A stretch of 64,000 nt of DNA from Pontibacter pudoricolor (GTDB lineage Bacteria > Bacteroidota > Bacteroidia > Cytophagales > Hymenobacteraceae): positions 2,294,001-2,358,000 of the forward strand of contig NZ_CP048106.1 in assembly GCF_010092985.1 (NCBI RefSeq). Direction: 5' to 3'. The number at the start of each line of letters is the position of its first letter. Position 1 is the stretch's first letter. Of this stretch, positions 25,916 through 33,517 are shown piece after piece. The position numbers were made by a program, and so were the translations under genes. The notes beneath the pieces are model-generated. The model searched no databases and was not told where the DNA came from. It saw nothing but the letters and a program-made list of their open reading frames with translations.

Positions 25916-26530
25916 TTAAAACAGGCCGAAAAGTTCTGCCTGAATTTTCTCGATGATGCCGCCCAGGTCTTCAGGGTTCGCTACAAAGTCCAGGTTGTTA
26001 ACGTCAATTACCAGCAATTTGCCCTGCTTATAGTTTGCCATCCACTCGTTGTAATGTTCGTTCAGGTTGCGCAGGTAGTTTATGCTGATGCTGCTTTCGT
26101 AATCGCGGTTACGTTTTTCAATCTGGCCTATCAGTTTCGGCAGGTCGGCTTTCAGGTAAATCATCAGGTCCGGTGCTTTTACCATACTGATCATAGACTG
26201 GAACAGCGCGAAATAGTTATCGTAATCGCGGGTGCTCATCAGCCCGGACTGGTGCAGGTTCTTGGCAAAGATGTGCGCATCTTCATAAATAGTGCGGTCC
26301 TGGATTACATCACGATCGGTGGCCTGTATCTGCTGCACCTGCCCAAAGCGGCTATTCAGGAAAAACACCTGTAAATGGAAGGCCCAACGCTCCATGTCCT
26401 CATAAAAATCCTTCAGGTATGGGTTATTTTCTACTGCCTCCAGGTACAGGTCCCACTTAAAATGCTGAGACAGTTTTGTGGCAAGGGTAGTTTTGCCGGC
26501 GCCAATGTTACCGACGATCGCAATGTGCAT
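25916..26530 (-). CDS. Deoxynucleoside kinase
   Basis: A 204-residue dNK family kinase that phosphorylates deoxynucleosides for salvage. The P-loop is GNIGAGKTT (residues 7-15), followed by the DLYLEAVENNPYL substrate segment, the ERWAFHLQVFFLNSRF helix and the DRTIYED lid motif, all in the family order. Which deoxynucleoside is preferred cannot be read from sequence; Bacteroidota relatives are usually annotated as deoxyadenosine/deoxyguanosine kinase. A TACTTTTG -7-like box lies upstream. Confidence 0.93.
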   Translation of the reverse strand: MHIAIVGNIGAGKTTLATKLSQHFKWDLYLEAVENNPYLKDFYEDMERWAFHLQVFFLNSRFGQVQQIQATDRDVIQDRTIYEDAHIFAKNLHQSGLMSTRDYDNYFALFQSMISMVKAPDLMIYLKADLPKLIGQIEKRNRDYESSISINYLRNLNEHYNEWMANYKQGKLLVIDVNNLDFVANPEDLGGIIEKIQAELFGLF

Positions 26531-26914
26531 ATAAAACTAAAATTTTGGTAAAAGCTGAAAACAAAAGTAAGCGTTTTTGCTTAGATGCACGCTGTATAAT
26601 ATAGTTGTTTTGTTGGATAATTAGCACAATATTACAGGTGCTGCCAACTGCACATTTTAAACTGCTGATTGCTTTAGGTATAGACAATAGCACACTAAAT
26701 ACAGGAGGCCATGACAAAGGGACACAACCAAAGCCACCATAAGCAAAGAGAATCGTCGGTCCTGAGATCAGCAAAAAGATAAAAGTCCGGATCAGGGCCA
26801 AAATAACAACAGGGATCAACCGGGCGGTACAAAGGGAAAGAACGCCATCTAAAAACAGAGCCCCGGGAATAGCTACTTCCGGGGCTCTTTACTTACAAAC
26901 AACTAAACAATCAA
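26531..26914. other. Intergenic region upstream of the deoxynucleoside kinase
   Basis: A 384-base gap between two minus-strand genes. It contains a TACTTTTG box at 26562-26569 (minus), which could be the kinase -7 element but has no clear -33 partner, and a terminator at 26857-26890 for the gene that ends at 26915 (that gene's transcription runs leftward, so this hairpin is downstream of it). No convincing gene is seen; a 103-codon minus-strand frame here is judged spurious. Confidence 0.6.
26857..26890 (-). terminator. Hairpin terminator after the 27547 gene
   Basis: AGAGCCCCGG and CCGGGGCTCT form a perfect stem around an AATAGCTACTT-type loop; minus-strand continuation is T-rich. Confidence 0.85.
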
Positions 26915-27547
26915 CTATTTTTTATCGCGCATATCCTGGTATAGTTCCTGGGCCTCCCGGCTCTTTTTAAGGGTGGCAAATTCTACCTGCAGGGCTGCTA
27001 TTTTTATCTTATCGCCGTTATTAAGCTTATCCAGTACCTCGGTCTTCCGGGTATTCAGTTCACCAAAAACAAACTCGGCATAGTCCCAGTCGCGCAGGTT
27101 CCAGGTGCGGCGGTAAGCGCGGGTATAGTCTGTCAGGCGGATATAAGTATCCCGAAGGTCACCCGGCCTGATATTGGCAATTTTGGTAGTACCTGTCATC
27201 TGTTTCTCCCAGCGCTCCAGCTCCTGGCCATCCAGGTTCACGGCTTTCCTGGTTTCGTTGCGTTCCTCCCACTCGCCGTAGCGGCTTTTGTACTGGCTAT
27301 ATTCCTCTTTTGATTCTTCCGATAGCTTTTGTGTATTTTTATCAAGAGAGGATGTCAGGCTTTTAAATTCCTGCTTTATGGTTGGCCACTCGGCGCGTGT
27401 CACACTGTCGGCCTGCACTGACTTTTTGCGCATCCAGCTCCGAAGGTTTTCCATGTCCTGCTCCAGTTGCGATTTTGTTTGTGCCTGCACGCCAACTATA
27501 GTTCCGGTAAATAAAACAGCAAGCAAGTATTTTTTCAAAGTTCTCAT
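26915..27547 (-). CDS. Exported coiled-coil protein of unknown function
   Basis: Started at the ATG at 27547 (MRTLKKYLLAVLFTGTIVGVQAQ), which gives a standard signal peptide; an ATG four codons upstream is less likely. The 210-residue protein is then almost entirely helical and highly charged (SQLEQDMENLRSWMRKK, QKLSEESKEEYSQYKSRYGEWEER), consistent with a periplasmic coiled coil. No catalytic motif. Function unknown. It is monocistronic with a strong terminator. Confidence 0.75.
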   Translation of the reverse strand: MRTLKKYLLAVLFTGTIVGVQAQTKSQLEQDMENLRSWMRKKSVQADSVTRAEWPTIKQEFKSLTSSLDKNTQKLSEESKEEYSQYKSRYGEWEERNETRKAVNLDGQELERWEKQMTGTTKIANIRPGDLRDTYIRLTDYTRAYRRTWNLRDWDYAEFVFGELNTRKTEVLDKLNNGDKIKIAALQVEFATLKKSREAQELYQDMRDKK

Positions 27548-27769
27548 GTAACGGTACATTATCTTATCTTATAACACCAGACTACTAGTAAATATTATGC
27601 CAAAACTATATTACAGTGCAAAATACTGTGTCTGTTGCTCTTTTAGCATTTCGCAAAAATTGCACTATCCTTTACAGGCAGAATACGTTAAATGAGTTGA
27701 AACTATAGAATTCTTTGCCTGACTACACCAGTTTTTCGGCTGCCAGGCCTTCTAAATCAAAATCGCCCT

Positions 27770-30208
27770 ATGAGTAACCCAAGGAGCAGCTTCCACGAAA
27801 CTGTTGTTTCCATCACAAATAAAGATGAGATTATTCTGAGTACGGACAAGTTTCCGTTCAGAACCACGCTTAGTCTGTCCCCGCTTGTTGCTTACTGGGA
27901 AAATAAAGCAAACACCGACGCTAGCTGTAACATTTCGCGTGTACAGGAACTGGCCGACCTGCTACGCAAAACTCCCGCCCTGCTGGAACCTGTAGAAGAT
28001 ACGGCGCTTATTGACGAACACATTAGTACAATAGATATACTGATGGAAGACATTTTCCCGAGTGCGCTGTGGGAAAACGACCTGCGCGCAACGGTTCTGC
28101 CTTTCCATTTCGAAAGTTTTTATGCTACTCCACGTCTCGAAGAGCTGCAACTGCTGGGTGGCGGCAACTACACCGAAAAACTGAACCTGGACCTGAAAAC
28201 ACTCTTATTCCGGCTTACGCTTTCGGCTTACACCATCATCCTGGAGAAATTTTATAAAGCAAATTTTGTAGTAGACCAGCCTTTTATTTTTGTTATAAAA
28301 GATAAATTCACGCAACTCGAGCGCCATTATAAACTGAGTATAGACCTTAAGTTTATGGATGTAAAACTGACCGGCAAGCTCAAACAACTGAAACCACAGG
28401 AAATAAACTTCCTGATAAACCGCTACAACAACCTGGATTTGTGGATGAAGTGGCTGCCCCCAGAAAACTTTGAGTTTACAGGATTTGCCATTTACGACTT
28501 TACGGATGTAACCATGGAAGAAACCATTTCTTCGCTGCGTTACGACCTGCTGGAGCAGGATGCCGTTACCTCAGAAGGCAGTATCAGGAGTTTGCAACAG
28601 AAGCTGCGTGTGCTGTTTGGCCTGCCGGGCATAAAATTCGGGCTTGCCTCCTGCCCTGCCATGCAGGAGTTTGATACAACGTATGCCCGTAAGATATGGA
28701 ACGGACTGGTGCTTACCCAGAACTGCGACCTAAAACTGGATGACCTGCGCAGCTCTATTTACGAGCCCGTTATAAAGCATGGCCATACTATTATAGTAGA
28801 GGACCTGAAACTGTTCGCCAGCCCGACACGGATAGAACGCATTTTGCTGGAGGATGGTATCCGGAACCTGATCATCGCGCCGCTGCAATACGAAGGCCGT
28901 ATTATTGGTTTACTGGAAGTTGCTTCCCCGATTCCCGGAGAGCTCAATGCGCTTTCCATGATCCGGTTAAAAGAAATACTACCGCTTTTTGCGCTGGCAA
29001 TGCACCGTGGCCTGGAAGAACTCCGCAGTAGTATTCAGAACGTAATAAAAGAAAAATATACTGCCATACACCCTGTGGTAGAATGGCGCTTTACACAGGC
29101 TGCCATCAATTTCCTGGATTATAGGGAGCGCAACTCTACCGCTGAAATAGAGCCGATCGTATTCCGCGATATTTACCCGCTTTATGGTGTATCGGATGTG
29201 CGCAACTCTGCAACAGAGCGGAACAAAGCCATACAAGGTGATCTGCTGGATCAGTTAGTGCTTGCCAAAGAGGTGTTGCTTTCAGCTAAAGATAATCTGC
29301 CGTTGCCAATCCTGGATGAGCTTACCTTTAAGATTGATAAGTTCTCGCAAAGTATTGTGTCGGAACTGGGTCCTGATGATGAGGCGCAGGTGCTGGAATT
29401 TCTGAGATCAGAAGTTGAAGCTCTGTTTAATTACTTCCTGAAAACAAACCCGCAGACAGAGCAAACTATAAAAAGGTACAAAAACGCTATTACGAACACG
29501 CATCATGTGGTTTATAACAAGCGCCGTGCTTACGAAGAAAGCCTGTACCTGATAAACGAAACCATCTCCTCGTTCCTTGACAGGGAAGAAGAAAAGGCAC
29601 AGGAAATATTCCCGCATTATTTTGAGAAGTACAAAACCGATGGACTGGAGTATAATATTTACATTGGGTCCTCTTTGCTGAACAGTGGCAACTTTGAGAA
29701 GATCTATCTTAAAAACATGCGCCTGTGGCAGCTTATGCTTACCTGCGAAATTGCCCGACGCATACAAACCCTGCGTGCCACGCTAAAACTACCTTTAGAA
29801 ATTGCGCAGCTTATACTCGTGCACAGCGACCCTATCTCTATTAAGTTCAGGCTGGATGAGAAGAAATTTGATGTGGATGGCGCAAGCAACATACGCTACG
29901 AGGTTATAAAAAAACGTTTGGACAAAGCTACAGTACGCGATAACGAAGAGCGCCTTACCCAGCCCGGCAAGATTGCTATAGTTTATACCCAGCAAAAAGA
30001 GGCTGTTGAGTACATGCGTTACATCGAGTTTCTGCAGTCGGAGGGGTATATAGAGGAAGACGTGGAAATGCTGGAGGTGGATGAGATGCAGGGCGTGCAG
30101 GGCTTACGGGCCATTCGCGTTTCGGTAAGCTTTAAAGAGCAGTTGCGCCACGACATAGACTCCGGCGACGAACTACTTGCAATAGCGCAAAGTGCAAGTC
30201 TTAATTAA
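27770..30208 (+). CDS. Large GAF-domain protein
   Basis: An 812-residue cytoplasmic protein. A GAF-like segment lies around residues 280-420 (KFGLASCPAMQEFDTTYARKIWNGLVL, quoted in part; and GRIIGLLEVASPIPGELN), which in other proteins binds small ligands or cyclic nucleotides. The N-terminal 250 residues and the long helical C-terminal part (YEESLYLINETISSFLDREEEKAQEIFPHYFEKYKTDG region) are conserved in Bacteroidota relatives but not assigned. No output domain (kinase, cyclase, HTH) is seen. The ATG directly follows an AT-rich gap and gives a sensible N-terminus. Role: probably a sensor of unknown signal. Confidence 0.82.
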   Translation: MSNPRSSFHETVVSITNKDEIILSTDKFPFRTTLSLSPLVAYWENKANTDASCNISRVQELADLLRKTPALLEPVEDTALIDEHISTIDILMEDIFPSALWENDLRATVLPFHFESFYATPRLEELQLLGGGNYTEKLNLDLKTLLFRLTLSAYTIILEKFYKANFVVDQPFIFVIKDKFTQLERHYKLSIDLKFMDVKLTGKLKQLKPQEINFLINRYNNLDLWMKWLPPENFEFTGFAIYDFTDVTMEETISSLRYDLLEQDAVTSEGSIRSLQQKLRVLFGLPGIKFGLASCPAMQEFDTTYARKIWNGLVLTQNCDLKLDDLRSSIYEPVIKHGHTIIVEDLKLFASPTRIERILLEDGIRNLIIAPLQYEGRIIGLLEVASPIPGELNALSMIRLKEILPLFALAMHRGLEELRSSIQNVIKEKYTAIHPVVEWRFTQAAINFLDYRERNSTAEIEPIVFRDIYPLYGVSDVRNSATERNKAIQGDLLDQLVLAKEVLLSAKDNLPLPILDELTFKIDKFSQSIVSELGPDDEAQVLEFLRSEVEALFNYFLKTNPQTEQTIKRYKNAITNTHHVVYNKRRAYEESLYLINETISSFLDREEEKAQEIFPHYFEKYKTDGLEYNIYIGSSLLNSGNFEKIYLKNMRLWQLMLTCEIARRIQTLRATLKLPLEIAQLILVHSDPISIKFRLDEKKFDVDGASNIRYEVIKKRLDKATVRDNEERLTQPGKIAIVYTQQKEAVEYMRYIEFLQSEGYIEEDVEMLEVDEMQGVQGLRAIRVSVSFKEQLRHDIDSGDELLAIAQSASLN

Positions 30209-30482
30209 ATAAACGCAAACCTTTATAAATAGGTAAAATCATATATTGATTGCATTTTATAAATTTATACAACTTTTTTCAATTCCAACTATTCAACTAC
30301 AAATCAACTTTAAATCAACCAGTTATAGATTTTAAACAACCTTACAACATGCCTCGTTCTGAATATATTTTGTTGTTTTTTATCGCCAAGTGCAATTATT
30401 TTTAAACTTGCGCCGTTCTTAACCCAACACCAGCTTAGGTAACTGGTGAAATTTAGTTTTAACGTTTTCAACTTTTAGCCAA

Positions 30483-31286
30483 ATGAAATTGAAAAACAGA
30501 ATTATGCCTGCCATGTTATTTTTCGGCGTGGTAGCCTTCTCATCTTGCGATGACAGGGAAAAAGATACACTTCAGCCGACCTTTGAGCAGGGTGCTATCT
30601 CTCATGTAATGGTAGACTCTTCGGAGGTAACCTCTTATAACTATGCAGGTAAATCGCTTACCCAGATAAACTACTACGACAAGGAAACCGGTGACCTGGA
30701 ATCTTTCGAGAAGTTTATCCGCGATTCAAAAGGCAACCTTATCAAATCTTCGACTCATGCTGGTACTAACCACGCTATGCTGTCGGAGCAGGATTACAAG
30801 TACAATGACAAGAACCAACTGACACAAACTACAACTTCTTACTACAATGGCAGCAGCCTGGAGTACAGCGCTGTTACCACGTTTGCTTACAACTCTAAAA
30901 AAGAGTTAGAGAAGAAAACAGTTTATGAAGGCAAAGAAGTGGCGACTGCAAAACTGAAGTCTTACACCACCTACGAGGTGCTTCCGAATGGCAACTTTGG
31001 CCAGGAAAAACAATATGTAGTAGATAGCAAGGGCACTGGCAAACTGTTCTCTACCACTACATATTCATACGACTCTAACCAGAATCCATTTTTTGCCCAT
31101 GGTGAGCCGGGTGCAGCAGCCAGCCCAAACAACATGACCGTAGCTTCTACACTGGTACACGCCAGCAAAAAGGCTTACCGTTATACTTACACCTACAAGT
31201 ATGATGAGCGCGGCTACCCAACCAGCCAGACGGTGACTTCGCCAAACGGCCAGGCACAGACCTTTACTTATTTGTATAGCAATTAA
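30483..31286 (+). CDS. Surface lipoprotein with YD-like beta repeats
   Basis: A 267-residue lipoprotein: MKLKNRIMPAMLFFGVVAFSSC has lipobox FSSC. The rest is rich in repeated Tyr/Asn strands such as DYKYNDKNQLTQ, TFAYNSKKELEKK, TTYSYDSNQNPFF and YTYKYDERGYPTSQ, a YD-repeat-like pattern seen in DUF4595-type Bacteroidota lipoproteins. Expected to sit on the outer membrane. Function unknown. It has a strong terminator and no close neighbour. Confidence 0.82.
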   Translation: MKLKNRIMPAMLFFGVVAFSSCDDREKDTLQPTFEQGAISHVMVDSSEVTSYNYAGKSLTQINYYDKETGDLESFEKFIRDSKGNLIKSSTHAGTNHAMLSEQDYKYNDKNQLTQTTTSYYNGSSLEYSAVTTFAYNSKKELEKKTVYEGKEVATAKLKSYTTYEVLPNGNFGQEKQYVVDSKGTGKLFSTTTYSYDSNQNPFFAHGEPGAAASPNNMTVASTLVHASKKAYRYTYTYKYDERGYPTSQTVTSPNGQAQTFTYLYSN

Positions 31287-31311
31287 GTAAAAAGCACATT
31301 AGTTTAAGCCA

Positions 31312-31351
31312 AAGCGGCTGCAGGATTAGTCTTGCAGCCGCTTCGGTTTTT
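31312..31351 (+). terminator. Hairpin terminator after the YD-like lipoprotein
   Basis: AAGCGGCTGCA and TGCAGCCGCTT form a perfect stem with a ten-base loop, followed by CGGTTTTTAT. Confidence 0.88.
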
Positions 31352-31363
31352 ATGCTGCGTGTA

Positions 31364-31397
31364 TTGTACCAGATACAACTATAAATAGCTATATTTG
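31364..31397 (+). promoter_or_regulatory. Bacteroidota-type promoter for the CDGSH gene
   Basis: TTG at 31364-31366, 23 bases, then TATATTTG at 31390-31397, 22 bases before the ATG. Confidence 0.6.
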
Positions 31398-31419
31398 CTT
31401 TAAACCTCACATTTAACTG

Positions 31420-31644
31420 ATGTCAAAAACTAAAATAACCGTAAACAATAACGGATCGCTTCGCATTGAAGGTGACTTTGAAATAGTGGATAAGGATGGA
31501 AACGTATATGGCTTAGGTGGCCGCACGCTGGTTTCTGTGTGTCGTTGTGGTCTGTCTAAAAACAAACCGTTCTGCGACGGCTCGCACAAAGGCCACTTTG
31601 AGCACGATGCCCAGGCATTTGACCTGCCTGAAAAGAAGGCTTAA
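31420..31644 (+). CDS. CDGSH iron-sulfur domain protein
   Basis: A 74-residue protein with the CDGSH [2Fe-2S] site: CRCGLSKNKPFCDGSH gives ligands C41, C43, C52 and H56, the three-cysteine one-histidine set of mitoNEET-like proteins. Such proteins sense or transfer clusters and redox state. It is short and cytoplasmic. A promoter of the usual type lies before it, and a DUF2007 protein follows 33 bases later, so co-transcription is possible. Confidence 0.95.
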   Translation: MSKTKITVNNNGSLRIEGDFEIVDKDGNVYGLGGRTLVSVCRCGLSKNKPFCDGSHKGHFEHDAQAFDLPEKKA

Positions 31645-31677
31645 CTATAAACTATAGTTGATACGATAACTTACACT

Positions 31678-32121
31678 ATGGCTGAACGCTTTGTAACTAT
31701 AGCTGCTTTTAACGAACCCACCGAAGCCCACATTATGAAAGGCCGGCTGGAGGCGGAGGGCATCCTTTGCTTTCTTAGCGATGAGCATATAGTTGGTGCC
31801 CAGCCTTTTTACTCTGTGGCTGTTGGTGGCGTAAAACTTAAAGTTACTGAGCAGGACGAGGAAGAGGCACGTGCTGTGCTGGCCCGTATACAGGGCGGCA
31901 GCAGCGAGTTTTTATTGGATGACAATATAGAGCTTGCCCCGCCCATGCAGGAACATGTTATAGCTACAACCTGCCCCAACTGCGGTTCGGATCGTATTGC
32001 CGAAGAAAAATATAACAAAACAGTATTTTCGCTGAGTTACCTGCTCTTTGGTTTCCCGTTGCCTTTCCTGAGCCATAAATACAGGTGCTATAACTGTGGC
32101 CATGCCTGGAAGCTAAAATAA
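31678..32121 (+). CDS. DUF2007 protein with C-terminal zinc ribbon
   Basis: A 147-residue protein. Residues 1-70 match the DUF2007 signal-transducing fold (FVTIAAFNEPTEAHIMKGRLEAEGI, quoted in part; GGVKLKVTEQDEEEARAVL), and residues about 98-145 hold two CxxC pairs, TTCPNCGSDRI and YRCYNCGHAWK, a zinc ribbon. Between the pairs is a hydrophobic stretch (FSLSYLLFGFPLPFLSH). In other bacteria DUF2007 sits in signal-transduction proteins, but its action is unknown. Confidence 0.85.
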   Translation: MAERFVTIAAFNEPTEAHIMKGRLEAEGILCFLSDEHIVGAQPFYSVAVGGVKLKVTEQDEEEARAVLARIQGGSSEFLLDDNIELAPPMQEHVIATTCPNCGSDRIAEEKYNKTVFSLSYLLFGFPLPFLSHKYRCYNCGHAWKLK

Positions 32122-32152
32122 AAAAGGGAGCCTTACACGGCTCCCTTTTTTA
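32119..32152. terminator. Bidirectional hairpin terminator
   Basis: AAAAAGGGAGCC and GGCTCCCTTTTT form a perfect stem between the converging DUF2007 and SusD genes. Confidence 0.9.
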
Positions 32153-32168
32153 CTTCCGGTCGTAGTAT

Positions 32169-33500
32169 TTAAAAAGCCTGCTCAATAAATGGTTTTGGAA
32201 AAGTGGTCCACACATCATCTCCGGGACGATCGATAGGCAATTCATCCAGCCGGTTGTAACGGCGCATATCTACCCAACGGTGCCCTTCAAAGTATAAAGA
32301 ATAGCGACGCTGATATAGCATTTCATCTATAAGCGCTTCTTCTGTAAGCGGCCCGACATACGGCCCTACCCCATGCCCTTGCCTGATAATGTTCAGCGCC
32401 CGTACAGCTTCCAAAGTATTTCCGGTCTGTATGTTTGTCTCTGCATAAATCAGAATCAGTTCTTCGTTGCGGATAATCGGGATCGGGTCTGTGTTTGTCT
32501 TATACACTGCTACATCGTACTTGCCCGACAAATTATCAAGGGATGCAGCTTCATCCCGTAGTAATACTTTCGAGATCCGGTCATCATTTGGTGCGATGTC
32601 GCTAATATAACTTGGATGTGCAATGCGTATTTCTCCAGAGGAATTTGGTGCCACGAACACCGGATTCAGCAGGTCGCCGGAAGAAGAACTGAATGTATAG
32701 TACACCCCTTTATCAAAATCGGTACTCAGGTCTAAAAACGAATCTCCCAGTAACTCCAGGGCTTCTCCAAATTCTTCACGGTAAACGGCTACACGCGCAG
32801 CAAGCGCCCGGTTAAACTGCAGAAAACCTTCCGGATCGTTAAAACCGTCAAATCCTTCTGATAACGTAAACGGAAACTCCTCACCGGCAGCTGCAATATG
32901 CGCTGCCCCTTCATCCAGCAACAACGCAATCGAATCCAGGGCCGCTTCCCGTTCCACAAATGGCCCGAGATTATCAGGGTCATTAACATCTAATCGGATA
33001 CCCGGCTCATACATCATGGTCAGGTTAAGGAGCAACTGATGCGCTTTTATGGTATTTGCAAAAGCCAGATAGCCCTCCCGCTCTTCATCTGAGATCAATG
33101 TCGTATTGTTGGCCGATGCAATCAGGATATTTGTATTCTTTACCACCCTGTAGCGACCTGCCCAGGGGTTTGTAGTATAAAACGTGTTATCATCCAGCAC
33201 AGAACTACCCTTCCCTAACAGATCGGCAGTAAAACGTGGGTCAGCACTGGAAAAACGATAGTGTTCACGGCCAATCATACCCATGTTATCATAATAAGTG
33301 GCTAAGAACGTACGCATGCCAGCTTCAGTACCTACCACCAGGTTATTCAGGTCGTCCACTGTCGCGTTTACCAGCACAGATTCAACAGTTGGGTTATTGG
33401 GATCCGGAATATCATCAATTTCGCAGGCTGGCAACATGCCTATTACTGCCAGAAGCGCCATTACCGGTTTAACTTTTAATGCATTTATATACCTTTTCAT
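32169..33500 (-). CDS. SusD/RagB family outer-membrane lipoprotein
   Basis: A 443-residue SusD-like nutrient-binding lipoprotein that caps the SusC porin at the cell surface. The ATG at 33500 begins MKRYINALKVKPVMALLAVIGMLPAC, with lipobox LPAC; an ATG three codons earlier is an alternative. The TPR-like helical body and the C-terminal signature YQRRYSLYFEGHRWVDMRRYNRL are typical. It lies 17 bases after the SusC gene and is therefore in the same operon. No glycoside hydrolase is nearby, so the ligand is unknown; it may import peptides or glycans. Confidence 0.95.
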   Translation of the reverse strand: MKRYINALKVKPVMALLAVIGMLPACEIDDIPDPNNPTVESVLVNATVDDLNNLVVGTEAGMRTFLATYYDNMGMIGREHYRFSSADPRFTADLLGKGSSVLDDNTFYTTNPWAGRYRVVKNTNILIASANNTTLISDEEREGYLAFANTIKAHQLLLNLTMMYEPGIRLDVNDPDNLGPFVEREAALDSIALLLDEGAAHIAAAGEEFPFTLSEGFDGFNDPEGFLQFNRALAARVAVYREEFGEALELLGDSFLDLSTDFDKGVYYTFSSSSGDLLNPVFVAPNSSGEIRIAHPSYISDIAPNDDRISKVLLRDEAASLDNLSGKYDVAVYKTNTDPIPIIRNEELILIYAETNIQTGNTLEAVRALNIIRQGHGVGPYVGPLTEEALIDEMLYQRRYSLYFEGHRWVDMRRYNRLDELPIDRPGDDVWTTFPKPFIEQAF

Positions 33501-33517
33501 AATGATCATATTTAAAA

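Noticed and set aside
26508-26819. A 103-codon minus-strand frame
   Set aside because: It overlaps the kinase start, has an odd composition and lies across a promoter-like box; no support as a gene.
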